Shown here in pieces: positions 17,742-26,084 of a DNA stretch of 64,000 nucleotides. A program made the position numbers and the translations under genes. Each line of letters begins with the position of its first letter. Position 1 is the first letter of the stretch. Origin of the DNA: Chthonomonadales bacterium (lineage in GTDB: Bacteria; Armatimonadota; Chthonomonadetes; Chthonomonadales; CAJBBX01); contig JADLGO010000049.1 in assembly GCA_020849275.1 (NCBI GenBank), forward strand, positions 1 to 64,000, given 5' to 3'. The notes under the pieces were generated by a model, which had not been told where the DNA came from, did no database searches, and saw nothing but the letters and a program-made list of their open reading frames with translations.

Positions 17742-18581
17742 TTGCATGAGGAACCCGGCGCGCTGCCGCCGCCGCTGAAGTGGGCCGGCGGCAAGCGCTG
17801 GCTCGTTCCGCTCCTGGCGGTGATCTACGCGCCGCACCGCGATCTGCGGCTCGTGGAGCCCTTCGTCGGCGGCATGGCCGTCGCGCTCGGCCTGCGCCCG
17901 GACCGGGCGCTGCTGGCCGACGCGAACCCCCACGTGATCGCCCTCTACCGCCACCTCAGCCGCGGCCTGCGCGTCACTCTCCCCATGCGCAACGACCGCG
18001 CGGCGTACTACGCGGCCCGGGAACGCTTCAACGCGCTCCTCCGCGAGGGACGCGGCGACTCCGCCGAGGCCGCGCAGCTCTTCTACTACCTCAATCGCAC
18101 CGGCTACAACGGGCTCTGCCGCTTCAACGCCCGTGGCGAGCTCAACGTGCCCTTCGGCTCCTACCGCGCCATACGGTACGCGCGCGGGTTCGAGGAGTAC
18201 GCCCCGTTGCTCGCGCGCTGGGAGCTGCGCTGCTGCCGCTTCGAGGCCATCGACGCCGGGCCGGGCGACTTCGTCTACGCCGACCCGCCGTACGACGTTG
18301 AGTTCACGCGCTACAGCAAGGAGGGCTTCGCCTGGCCCGACCAGGTGACGCTCGCCGACTGGCTCGCGCTCCGCGAGGGACCGGTTGTCGCCTCCAACCA
18401 GGCCACTCCGCGGATTCTGGCGCTCTACCGCGAGCGCGGCTTCCGCGTGGAGACGCGCCCGGCGCCGCGGCGCATCGCCTGCAACGGAGACCGCACCCCC
18501 GCCCTCGAGATGATCGCCACCCGCAACCTTGGAGACGCGCTTTCGGCCGCGGGCGGGGCTCCGCGGTCGGGTCCTGCATGA
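17742..18581 (+). CDS. D12-class N6-adenine DNA methyltransferase (Dam-like)
   Basis: A 279-residue methyltransferase with motif X KWAGGKRW (13-20), SAM motif I PFVGGMAVAL (40-49), the Dam-family NRTGYNGLCRFN (118-129) and catalytic DPPYD (181-185). It transfers a methyl group to adenine N6; the family often targets GATC. The frame opens at GTG 17733, but that codon overlaps the ribosome site GGGAGG (17728-17733); TTG 17742, 8 nt downstream, is the better start. It lies 45 bp after the SDR and could be read through from the GH127 operon. No restriction nuclease follows, so it is either an orphan or associated with the NYN gene next to it. Confidence 0.9.
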   Translation: MHEEPGALPPPLKWAGGKRWLVPLLAVIYAPHRDLRLVEPFVGGMAVALGLRPDRALLADANPHVIALYRHLSRGLRVTLPMRNDRAAYYAARERFNALLREGRGDSAEAAQLFYYLNRTGYNGLCRFNARGELNVPFGSYRAIRYARGFEEYAPLLARWELRCCRFEAIDAGPGDFVYADPPYDVEFTRYSKEGFAWPDQVTLADWLALREGPVVASNQATPRILALYRERGFRVETRPAPRRIACNGDRTPALEMIATRNLGDALSAAGGAPRSGPA

Positions 18582-18583
18582 AC

Positions 18584-18612
18584 TTGACGCGCGGGCGGTT
18601 CTAGCATATACT
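18584..18612 (+). promoter_or_regulatory. Sigma70-type promoter for the NYN gene
   Basis: TTGACG (18584-18589), 17-nt spacer, TATACT (18607-18612), starting 3 nt after the methylase stop. Expected start is near 18619, leaving an untranslated leader of about 185 nt before ATG 18805, in which I see no obvious riboswitch. Confidence 0.65.
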
Positions 18613-18804
18613 GCCCTCTGTTCGGCGCCCCATCCGGTCAGCCCCGACGGAGTGGTTGCCTGGCTACGCCCTCGTTTCCTGGCAACCGCCCCCGCCGCGG
18701 CATGGAGGTCGCGAGCCATCGTCGGCGCACTTTGCCGGCAATCGCCGCGAGGATACCGAGCACGGCCGCGTGATTGTTGCCCCGACACCGAATGCGGAGG
18801 AGCC

Positions 18805-20106
18805 ATGGCGTTCAACACCGTCGTCCTCTATGATATTGAGAACCTGTTGAAGGGCTACGCTTTCTCCACGCAGATGCTGTCGAACCTCTCGCTCCAGGAA
18901 ATCCTCGAGTCGGTCTCCAGGACCGGCCGCCTGTCCTCGATCGCCATCCAGCGTGCCTACGCCAACTGGAGCGATCCTCGCCTTGCCGTGATGCGTGGCG
19001 AGATCAACGAGATGGGCATTGAACCAGTCCAGGTGTTCGGGTTTTCCCGAGATCAGAAGCGGAATGCCGCGGATATCCAACTGGCTATCGACGCGATCGA
19101 TATCGCACACGTTCGCCCATCGCTCGATGTGTTCGTCATCGTCTCCGGGGACGGCGGGTTCGCGTCCCTCGCAAAGAAGCTGCACGAGTATGGCAGGACC
19201 GTCGTCGGATGCGCGTACCCCAGTGCGACGAACCGGACGTTTCAGGCCGTCTGCGATGAGTTTGTATCGATCGTGGACCCGGAGAGCCTCCCTGAGCTGG
19301 TCCATCCCTCACAGGCAACCCCGGTTGGCCCGCAGATCACGACGCCGCTCGTTCTTCGCCTGGCTCGCACGGTGCGGCCCGTCGCCTCGGACGAGCGCGA
19401 GACCGTGATCGCGAAGGCGAAGGAGATCCTCAAGTGGCTTGAGTGCGACGCTTCGAGTCGTTCCGATCTGGGAGGCCGGGGACTCCACCTCTCGGTGGTC
19501 GGAGAGGCGATTCGGCACGCGGTGCCGACCTTTGATCCGACCCGCGTCGGCTTCGGCAAGTTCATCGAGTTTCTGCAGTTCGCGTGCGCGGATACCAGCC
19601 TGTGCGTCCTGCGACTCCTGGACGGATCGGTGGTCCTCTCAAGGCGCTCCAACACGAGGATCGGGGCGGAAGCGCTACCCGACCTGGGGGACGCCTACAT
19701 CCACTCCATCGAGAACTACCGGGCGGTGCTCGCCACCGGGACTCCGGTCCTGAGGCTGCCCGAGCACCAGGACATCCAAGAGGTCGCGGCGTGGGTTGCC
19801 CTGGTCCGACTTCGTGACACGGACCTTGGAGTGGCCATCGAGACGGTGACCGACGCGCTTGAAGGTCAGGTGTCGTCCGAGGCCACCAAGCGGGCACTGC
19901 TCTGCTTCATCTCCGCAGGCCTCTTCGACCGCAAGCCACCGGATCTGCCCCTGGCCGAACAGAAGCTGACGCTGCAGGCTGGCGTGGTGAGCGGCCAGGA
20001 CATCGTAGCCAGGCTCCGGGCCGCGGTAGTGGACAAGCTGCAGCGCACCCTGGGCGCAACACGAGACGAGGTCGTGGCGGAGCTCCTGCCCGCCGATTGC
20101 GCCTGA
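18805..20106 (+). CDS. NYN-domain (PIN-like) putative ribonuclease with OST-HTH/LOTUS domain
   Basis: A 433-residue protein. Residues 4-160 form an NYN domain: VVLYDIENL (Asp10, Asn13), KRNAADIQLAIDAID (Asp90, Asp96) and VIVSGDGGF (Asp116), acidic residues that bind metal in PIN-like RNases. The usual SGDSDF is SGDGGF here, so one acidic position is Gly. Residues about 200-283 look like an OST-HTH (LOTUS) RNA-binding domain, followed by about 150 helical residues of unknown type. The likely role is RNA cleavage or RNA-based regulation, as for LabA/MARF1 relatives. GGAGGAG precedes ATG 18805. Codon use is less GC-biased: a hand-counted 60-bp line (18841) is 55% GC against 78% in the GH127 gene (16021). 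Confidence 0.85.
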   Translation: MAFNTVVLYDIENLLKGYAFSTQMLSNLSLQEILESVSRTGRLSSIAIQRAYANWSDPRLAVMRGEINEMGIEPVQVFGFSRDQKRNAADIQLAIDAIDIAHVRPSLDVFVIVSGDGGFASLAKKLHEYGRTVVGCAYPSATNRTFQAVCDEFVSIVDPESLPELVHPSQATPVGPQITTPLVLRLARTVRPVASDERETVIAKAKEILKWLECDASSRSDLGGRGLHLSVVGEAIRHAVPTFDPTRVGFGKFIEFLQFACADTSLCVLRLLDGSVVLSRRSNTRIGAEALPDLGDAYIHSIENYRAVLATGTPVLRLPEHQDIQEVAAWVALVRLRDTDLGVAIETVTDALEGQVSSEATKRALLCFISAGLFDRKPPDLPLAEQKLTLQAGVVSGQDIVARLRAAVVDKLQRTLGATRDEVVAELLPADCA

Positions 20107-20357
20107 CAACCGGTTCCGGTCGGCGGCTTCCGCGGCAGCGCCACCGTCGCGGCCAGGCTGTGCCAAGGATACCCGCATCGCCGCTCTCGCCCGGCACACC
20201 GCGAGCGCCGTCTCCCCGCGTGTTCCGATCCCGCTGAGCCCGCTCCGCCCCCACGAGCACTTAGCCACGCGAATGAACAATGCTGCGGCCGGCCCGTCTA
20301 TGGGCTCATCGGGCGCAGCGCTCCACGACGACACGCGCGCCCGCGAGAGGCAGGCCC

Positions 20358-22112
20358 ATGCACCGAGCAGCGTTCGCCTTTCTGCTTTTGGCCGCGGGCG
20401 CCGCCGCGCGCTCGGCCCCGCTCACCTCCGCCGAGGTCGACCGCATGATGGTGGCCGAGTGGCACCGCGCGCGCGTCGTCCCTGCCGGATCCGCCGACGA
20501 CACCCGCTTCCTCCGGCGCGCGTACCTGGACATCGTCGGCATCATCCCGACAGCCGACGCGGTGCGCGCCTTCCTGGCCGACCGGGCCCCCGACAAGCGT
20601 GCCCGCGCTGTCGACGCCCTACTGGCCATGCCGCGTTACGCAGACCACTGGACCGACTACTGGGACGACGTGCTGATGGGCCGCCAGATGCGCGCGGCCG
20701 TCGTGGACCGTGCCTCGTTCCGCGAATGGCTGCACGGCGAGCTCGCCCGGGCCGTACCCTGGGACCGCTTCGTGACGGACCTGCTAACCGCCACGGGCCG
20801 CAACAGCCCCGGCGGCGCCTACGCGCGCGCGGCCGGCTTCGACGCGCCGGCCGACGCGGCGAGACCCGAGGGCATCCGCGTCAACGGAGCCGTCAACTGG
20901 ATGCTCAAGTACGCGCAGACGCCGGCGGACCTCTCCGGCGCGGCCTCGCGCATCTTCCTCGGCGTCCAGATCCAGTGCGCCCAGTGCCACGACCACAAGA
21001 CCGAGAAGTGGACGCAGCAGGACTTTCGGCGCTTCACGGCCTGCTTCGCCGAGGTGCGGCCCGTGCCCGTGGACCGCGGCAAGGTGCGCGGCGTGCGCCG
21101 CATCGACGTTCGCGACGCGCGGCGACCGCTGCTGGCGCGCCGCGCGCGTCCTGGGGCCGAGTACCTGACGGCCGAGCCCGCCGCGCTGGACGGCACCGAC
21201 TTCTCCGCATCGCCGAATCGCCGCAAGGCGCTCGCCGCCTGGGTGACGGCGCCCGGCAACCCCTGGTTCGCGCGGGCCTACGTCAACCGGATGTGGGCGC
21301 ACTTCCTGGGCCGCGGCTTCGCGGATCCCGCGGACGACTTCCGCGAGTCCAACCCGCCCGCCATGGCCGCCGTGCTGGACCGCATCGCGCGCGACTTCGC
21401 CGAGGGCGGCTATGACGCGAAGCGCCTGATCCGGCTGATCTGCGGAACGCGCGCCTACCAGCTTTCCTCCGGCCCGGCGCGCGCCGGCGACCCGGAGAAC
21501 CACCTGTGGTCACGCTACCGGCTGAAGCCCATGCGGCCCGAGGCGCTCGTCGACTCGCTCGTGCAAGCCACCAACCTGCGCCCCGTGCTGGAGCGCGTGG
21601 CCGGCGCCAACCTGGACCGCCTCCACTTCCTGCTGCGCCGGCAGTTCGAGTTCCTGTTCGACGTGGACGAGGAGACGGACCGCCCGAGCTACGAGGGCAC
21701 CATCCCGCAGGCGCTCCTGCTCCTGAACGGCAACCTGACGAACCGCGCCACGACGGCGATCCCGGGCACGGCGCTGGCCGAGGTCCTGGCGATGGACGGA
21801 GGAGACGCGGCGCGCGTGGAGGAGCTCTACCTTCGCACGCTCTCGCGGCCGCCCACCCCCTCCGAGTCGCGCCGGTGGACGGATTGGCTCGCCGGCTTCC
21901 CGAGCGACGCCATGCCGGGCACTGCCTCCGGCCGCGCTCCGACCGAACGCGCCCGGGGGCGGCCGCCGGCCCGCGCCCGCGGCGCAGCGCAGGACCCGCT
22001 CGCCCGCGTGGGAACGCGCCTGACGGCTCGCCATTCCGGCCCGCACGCCCGCGCCTGCGCCGACCTGTTCTGGGCGCTGCTCAACTCCAGCGAGTTCGCC
22101 TTCAACCACTGA
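20358..22112 (+). CDS. DUF1549/DUF1553 (PSD1-type) secreted protein with a CXXCH site
   Basis: The 584-residue protein has a signal peptide (about 1-19), then a DUF1549 region (FLRRAYLDIVGIIPT, YADHWTDYWDDVLMG) with a c-type haem-like motif CAQCHDHK (207-214), and DUF1553 (NRMWAHFLGRGFADP, RPEALVDSLVQATNL, SSEFAFNH). These proteins are typical of Planctomycetes, Verrucomicrobia and some Armatimonadota and nearly always precede a DUF1501 gene, as here. Their biochemistry is not settled; a periplasmic role in polymer breakdown is often assumed. It is shorter than most relatives and lacks the extra N-terminal cytochrome domain. GAGAGG at 7-nt spacing supports ATG 20358. A low-complexity Arg/Pro/Ala insertion occurs near residues 525-550. 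Confidence 0.88.
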   Translation: MHRAAFAFLLLAAGAAARSAPLTSAEVDRMMVAEWHRARVVPAGSADDTRFLRRAYLDIVGIIPTADAVRAFLADRAPDKRARAVDALLAMPRYADHWTDYWDDVLMGRQMRAAVVDRASFREWLHGELARAVPWDRFVTDLLTATGRNSPGGAYARAAGFDAPADAARPEGIRVNGAVNWMLKYAQTPADLSGAASRIFLGVQIQCAQCHDHKTEKWTQQDFRRFTACFAEVRPVPVDRGKVRGVRRIDVRDARRPLLARRARPGAEYLTAEPAALDGTDFSASPNRRKALAAWVTAPGNPWFARAYVNRMWAHFLGRGFADPADDFRESNPPAMAAVLDRIARDFAEGGYDAKRLIRLICGTRAYQLSSGPARAGDPENHLWSRYRLKPMRPEALVDSLVQATNLRPVLERVAGANLDRLHFLLRRQFEFLFDVDEETDRPSYEGTIPQALLLLNGNLTNRATTAIPGTALAEVLAMDGGDAARVEELYLRTLSRPPTPSESRRWTDWLAGFPSDAMPGTASGRAPTERARGRPPARARGAAQDPLARVGTRLTARHSGPHARACADLFWALLNSSEFAFNH

Positions 22113-22154
22113 CCCGAACCGCCGCACCCCGGGCGGCGCGTAAGGAGCCCAGAC

Positions 22155-23519
22155 ATGAGCGACACGAGAAGCGCCGAGCTCGAGGAGCTCGAGGACCAGC
22201 GAGAGCGCGCCGAGCAGGAGGCCCTCGGCCGCTGCCCGGGCCCGGTGGATCTGTGGTCCACCGCGACCGATCGCCGCGGCTTCCTGCGCATGGGCACGGG
22301 CGGGCTGCTCAGCCTGCTCCTGGCCGGCTGGCTGGACCCGCTCTGCGCGGCGGCGGCGCCGGCCGCCTCTCGGCGAGCGGGCGCGAGCCGCTGCATCCTG
22401 CTGTGGATGAACGGTGGCCCAAGCCACCTGGACACCTTCGACCCCAAGCCCGGCGCGCCGAGCGGCGGCGCCTTCAGGGCGATCTCGACTCGCGCCCGGG
22501 ACGTCCGCATCTGTGAGCACCTGCCCCGGCTGGCCGAGCAGGCACAGCACATGGCCATTGTCCGCGGCATGACGAGCCGCGAGGGCAACCACCAGCGCGC
22601 CCAGTACCTGATGCACACCGGCTACTCGCCGAACCCCACCGTGCAGCACCCCTCGCTAGGCGCCTGGGTGGGCCACGAGATCGGCGACCAGGACGCCGAT
22701 CTGCCCCAGTTCGTCAGCATCAGCGGCCCCAGCATCAGCGCCGGGTTCCTCGGCGTCCAGTACGGCCCGTTCGTGGTGCGCGACCCGGCGCGGCCGCCCC
22801 AGGACGTGGCCTATGCCGCTGGCGTGGACGCCGCCCGATTTGATCGGCGGGCCGGAGCCCTCGACACGCTGGAGACGAGCTTCGCCAGGGAAACGCGCGA
22901 CGGCCGGGTCGCCGGGCGCCGCGCGGTCTACGCGAAGGCGGTCCGCCTGATGCGCTCGCCGAACCTGAAGGCGTTCCGGCTGGAGGAGGAGCCACAGGCG
23001 GTGCGCGAAGCCTACGGCGACACGGCGTTCGGGCGCGGCTGCCTGATGGCGCGCCGGTTGGTGGAGGCCGGAGTCCGGTTCGTCGAGGTGGTGCTGGACG
23101 GGTGGGACACCCACCAGAACAACTTCGAGCGCACGGCGAAGCTGCTCGGCACGGTCGACCCGGCCATGTCCTCGCTACTGGCCGAACTGGAGGCCCGCTC
23201 GCTGCTGGACGACACGCTGGTCATCTGGATGGGCGAGTTTGGCAGAACCCCGCGCATCAACGGGAACGACGGCCGCGACCACTACCCACAGGCGTGGAGC
23301 GCGGTGCTGGCTGGCGGCGGCACACGCGGCGGGCAGGCCCACGGGCAGACCGACGAGCAGGGAGGGAAGGTGGTGGCGGACCCGGTGCAGGTTCAGGACC
23401 TCTTCGCCACGATCGCCACGCTCCTCGGCATTCGGCCCGACAAGAGCTTCATGACGCCCGCGGGCCGGCCGATCGCCATCACGGAGAAGGGCACGCCCAT
23501 CGCGCAACTGATTGCCTGA
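22155..23519 (+). CDS. DUF1501 family exported protein
   Basis: A 454-residue alkaline-phosphatase-superfamily-like protein. The N-terminus has a twin-arginine signal (DRRGFLRMGTGGLLSLLLAGW, about 41-61). The core shows CILLWMNGGPSHLDTFDPKPG, EVVLDGWDTHQNNF, VIWMGEFGRTPRING and the HYP motif, all standard for DUF1501. TAAGGAG precedes ATG 22155. It lies 42 bp after the DUF1549/DUF1553 gene, its usual partner; the pair probably works in the periplasm, with sulfatase-like hydrolysis as a guess from the fold. A strong hairpin follows the stop. Confidence 0.9.
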   Translation: MSDTRSAELEELEDQRERAEQEALGRCPGPVDLWSTATDRRGFLRMGTGGLLSLLLAGWLDPLCAAAAPAASRRAGASRCILLWMNGGPSHLDTFDPKPGAPSGGAFRAISTRARDVRICEHLPRLAEQAQHMAIVRGMTSREGNHQRAQYLMHTGYSPNPTVQHPSLGAWVGHEIGDQDADLPQFVSISGPSISAGFLGVQYGPFVVRDPARPPQDVAYAAGVDAARFDRRAGALDTLETSFARETRDGRVAGRRAVYAKAVRLMRSPNLKAFRLEEEPQAVREAYGDTAFGRGCLMARRLVEAGVRFVEVVLDGWDTHQNNFERTAKLLGTVDPAMSSLLAELEARSLLDDTLVIWMGEFGRTPRINGNDGRDHYPQAWSAVLAGGGTRGGQAHGQTDEQGGKVVADPVQVQDLFATIATLLGIRPDKSFMTPAGRPIAITEKGTPIAQLIA

Positions 23520-23524
23520 GGGTG

Positions 23525-23544
23525 CGGGAGCCCTCCGGCTCCCG
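23525..23544 (+). terminator. Hairpin after the DUF1501 gene
   Basis: CGGGAGCC and GGCTCCCG form a perfect 8-bp stem around the 4-nt loop CTCC, 6 nt after the stop codon. No T run follows. Confidence 0.5.
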
Positions 23545-23587
23545 GTCGAGGCAAGGAACGGGCCGGCCGGCCATCGAACAGAGGGCC

Positions 23588-23606
23588 GGCGCGCGTGACG
23601 CGCGCC
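23588..23606 (+). repeat. Inverted repeat just ahead of a ribosome site
   Basis: GGCGCGCG and CGCGCGCC pair perfectly around TGA, an 8-bp GC stem ending 7 nt before the GAGGAGGA ribosome site of the ADP-ribosylglycohydrolase gene. It could pause transcription or act as an mRNA 5' stabiliser. Confidence 0.4.
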
Positions 23607-23626
23607 TCCCTTGAGGAGGACCGCCC

Positions 23627-25066
23627 ATGCCCGTTCTCAGGCTCAACCGTGCGGAGCTTCGCGAGCGCGTCTACGGCTGCTGGCTCGGCAAGAGCATCGG
23701 GGGCACGCTCGGAGGGCCGTTCGAGGGGCGGCGCGACATCCTCGACGTGCGCGGCTACACCACGCCCGCGGGCGAGCCGCTGCCCAACGATGACCTGGAC
23801 CTGCAGCTCGTGTGGCTCAAGGCCGTGCAGGATCGGGGAGCCCGGGCCATTCGCGCCCCGCTGCTCGGGGAGTACTGGCTCAACTACATCCCGCCCCACT
23901 GGAACGAGTACGGCGTGAGCAAGGCCAACCAGCGTATGGGCCTGGCGGCGCCGCTCTCCGGCATGTATCGCAACGATTGGAAGCACTCCAACGGCGCCTG
24001 GATCCGCTCGGAGATCTGGGCGTGCCTCGCCCCCGGGTGTCCCGACCTCGCCATCCGCTTCGCCTACGAGGACGCCTGCGTGGATCATGGCGGCGGCGAG
24101 GGCACCTTCGCGGCGATGTTTACCGCCGCGCTCCAGAGCGCAGCCTTCGTCGTGCCCGACCGCGACGAGCTGATCCGCATCGGCCTCTCGAAGATACCAC
24201 CCGACTGCCGCGTCGCCCGCAGCATCCGCATCGCGCTGGATGGCTACGCCCACGACCGGCCCTGGCGGCAGGTGCGCGATCGCGTTGTCGCCGACAGCAC
24301 CGACCTCGGCTGGTTCCAGGCCCCCGCCAACGTCGCCTTCGTCGTCATCGGCTGGCTCTACGGCGACGGCGACTTCGGCCGCTCGATCTGCATCGCAACC
24401 AACTGTGGCGACGACACCGACTGCACCGCCGCCACGCTCGGCGCCACGCTCGGCATCGTGAGTGGCCGCGGCGGCATCCCCGCCGAGTGGGCCGAGCCCA
24501 TCGGCGACCGCATCCTGACGATCGCAGTCGACCGCGGCTCCTTCTCGCCGCCCGCCACGCTGCAGGCGCTCACCGACCAGGTGATGCAGCAGGCGCCGCT
24601 CGCTCTCGGCGCCTTCCCTTGCGCCGTGACCATCACGGAAGACGCGACGGACCTGACTGACCTTCCCGAGATCCCGCTGGACGCCGAGCCGGCCGCGCGC
24701 GCCCTATGGGAGCGATCGCCCTACGCCACCGAGCACGACCTGGTGCACACGCGCGTGGTGCTCGACTACCTGGCCGACCCGGAGGCGCGCGCTGGCATCC
24801 CGTTTGGCCTGCGCGTCACGCTCGCCAACCAGATGCCGGATCCGCGCGCTCTGGAGCTCACCTGGACGCTCCCGGAGGGGTGGACCGTTCAGCCCGGCCC
24901 CGTGCAGCTCGTCGCGCTCTCACACACCACACCAGTGCGCGAGGTGGAGGTGGAGATCACGCCCGCCGCGATGTCGCAGGCGGTGTGTCGCGGCGTGCTG
25001 CAGGTCGTGGCCCAGGGGCGGCCGACCGTGGGCCTGATCCCTCTGCTCTTCCTGAACGCCGGATAG
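23627..25066 (+). CDS. ADP-ribosylglycohydrolase family protein
   Basis: The 479-residue protein opens with the family pattern RVYGCWLGKSIGGTLGGPFEG and has PNDDLDLQLVWLKAV and, in the metal site, NCGDDTDCTAATLGATLG. The all-helical domain covers about residues 10-345; the remaining 130 residues form a beta-rich domain (GLRVTLANQMPDPRALELTW) not needed for catalysis. Family members remove ADP-ribose from proteins or small molecules, but long forms in Planctomycetes and Armatimonadota sit among catabolic genes and may hydrolyse other N-glycosides. GAGGAGGA 6 nt upstream fixes ATG 23627. It heads a run with the aldo/keto reductase and alcohol dehydrogenase genes. Confidence 0.88.
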   Translation: MPVLRLNRAELRERVYGCWLGKSIGGTLGGPFEGRRDILDVRGYTTPAGEPLPNDDLDLQLVWLKAVQDRGARAIRAPLLGEYWLNYIPPHWNEYGVSKANQRMGLAAPLSGMYRNDWKHSNGAWIRSEIWACLAPGCPDLAIRFAYEDACVDHGGGEGTFAAMFTAALQSAAFVVPDRDELIRIGLSKIPPDCRVARSIRIALDGYAHDRPWRQVRDRVVADSTDLGWFQAPANVAFVVIGWLYGDGDFGRSICIATNCGDDTDCTAATLGATLGIVSGRGGIPAEWAEPIGDRILTIAVDRGSFSPPATLQALTDQVMQQAPLALGAFPCAVTITEDATDLTDLPEIPLDAEPAARALWERSPYATEHDLVHTRVVLDYLADPEARAGIPFGLRVTLANQMPDPRALELTWTLPEGWTVQPGPVQLVALSHTTPVREVEVEITPAAMSQAVCRGVLQVVAQGRPTVGLIPLLFLNAG

Positions 25067-25086
25067 CCGGGCGAGGAGAACCGCAC

Positions 25087-26073
25087 ATGAGGAGGCGCGC
25101 GCTGGGCCGCACCGGGATGGAGGTCGGAGAGCTGTCGCTCGGAGGCCTGTTCGTGGCCGGCTGGTTCGGGGACCGCGAGCGCGCGCGAGCCGCGGTTCGT
25201 CGCGCCGTGGACCTCGGCGTCAACTACGTCGACACGGCGCCCGGCTACGGCGACAGCGAGGCGGTGCTCGGCGAGGCGCTGGATGGCGTCGAGGCGCCGG
25301 TCATCCTCTCCACGAAGCTAGGAGGCCGCCCGACGCCGTTCGACCCGCAGGATCGCGACGCGCTGCTGCGCTCGTTCGACGAGAGCCTGCGCCTGCTGCG
25401 CCGCGATCGCGTCGACATCCTGATGGTCCACGAGCCGGATCGACCTGACCAGTACGACTGGTGGACCGACCGCCAGCGTTACCTGGGCCCGGTGTGCGAC
25501 GTGCTGGACGAGCTCAAGCGCGCGGGGCGCGTCGGCTTCACCGGCCTCGGGGGCACGACGGCCTACGAGATCGTGCCGATCATGCGCACGGGCCGCTTCG
25601 ACGTCCTCCTCACCGCGTTCAACTACAGCCTGCTCTGGCGCGAGGCGGCGATCGCCGCGATCCCGGCCGCGGTGGAGATGGGCATGGGCATCGTGGTCGG
25701 CTCACCGCTTCAGCAGGGGGCGCTCGCACGCCGTTACGACGAGGAGGTGGAGCGCGGCGCGCCGTGGCTCAGCCCGCCGCGGCGCGCTCAGTACCGCGCA
25801 CTCTACGCCTACCTGGACGAGACCGGCCTGCCGATCGTGGAGGCGGCGCTGCGCTTCGTGCTCTCCGACGCGCGCATCTCGTGCACCCTGATGGGCGCGC
25901 GCTCCGCGGAGGAGGTTGAGCAGAACGCCGCCTGGGCGGCCAGAGGCCCGCTGCCGGCGGAGGTTCTCGCCCGGCTCGATGCCATCGCGGCGATGGTTCC
26001 CTTTCGGCCGTTCGAGGAGCCGTTCGGCCTGCCCTTCGGCCGGGAACGCGCCGGCCCGGCGATGGCCCGGTAA
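25087..26073 (+). CDS. Aldo/keto reductase
   Basis: A 328-residue (beta/alpha)8 NADPH-dependent oxidoreductase. It starts MRRRALGRTGMEVGELSLGG and shows the catalytic-type residues Asp and Tyr in VNYVDTAPGYGDSE, Lys in LSTKLGG and His in VDILMVHEPD. It resembles the fucose-dehydrogenase/YgjR-type group acting on free sugars; the substrate is not provable. ATG 25087 has GAGGAGA upstream and lies 20 bp after the glycohydrolase stop; a longer reading upstream lies inside that gene. The alcohol dehydrogenase gene begins 11 bp later. Confidence 0.9.
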   Translation: MRRRALGRTGMEVGELSLGGLFVAGWFGDRERARAAVRRAVDLGVNYVDTAPGYGDSEAVLGEALDGVEAPVILSTKLGGRPTPFDPQDRDALLRSFDESLRLLRRDRVDILMVHEPDRPDQYDWWTDRQRYLGPVCDVLDELKRAGRVGFTGLGGTTAYEIVPIMRTGRFDVLLTAFNYSLLWREAAIAAIPAAVEMGMGIVVGSPLQQGALARRYDEEVERGAPWLSPPRRAQYRALYAYLDETGLPIVEAALRFVLSDARISCTLMGARSAEEVEQNAAWAARGPLPAEVLARLDAIAAMVPFRPFEEPFGLPFGRERAGPAMAR

Positions 26074-26084
26074 CGGGAGGAGCG

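Noticed and set aside
20109-20120. ACCGG-TT-CCGGT inverted repeat after the NYN gene
   Set aside because: The loop is too short for a proper terminator and such words are expected by chance in this composition.
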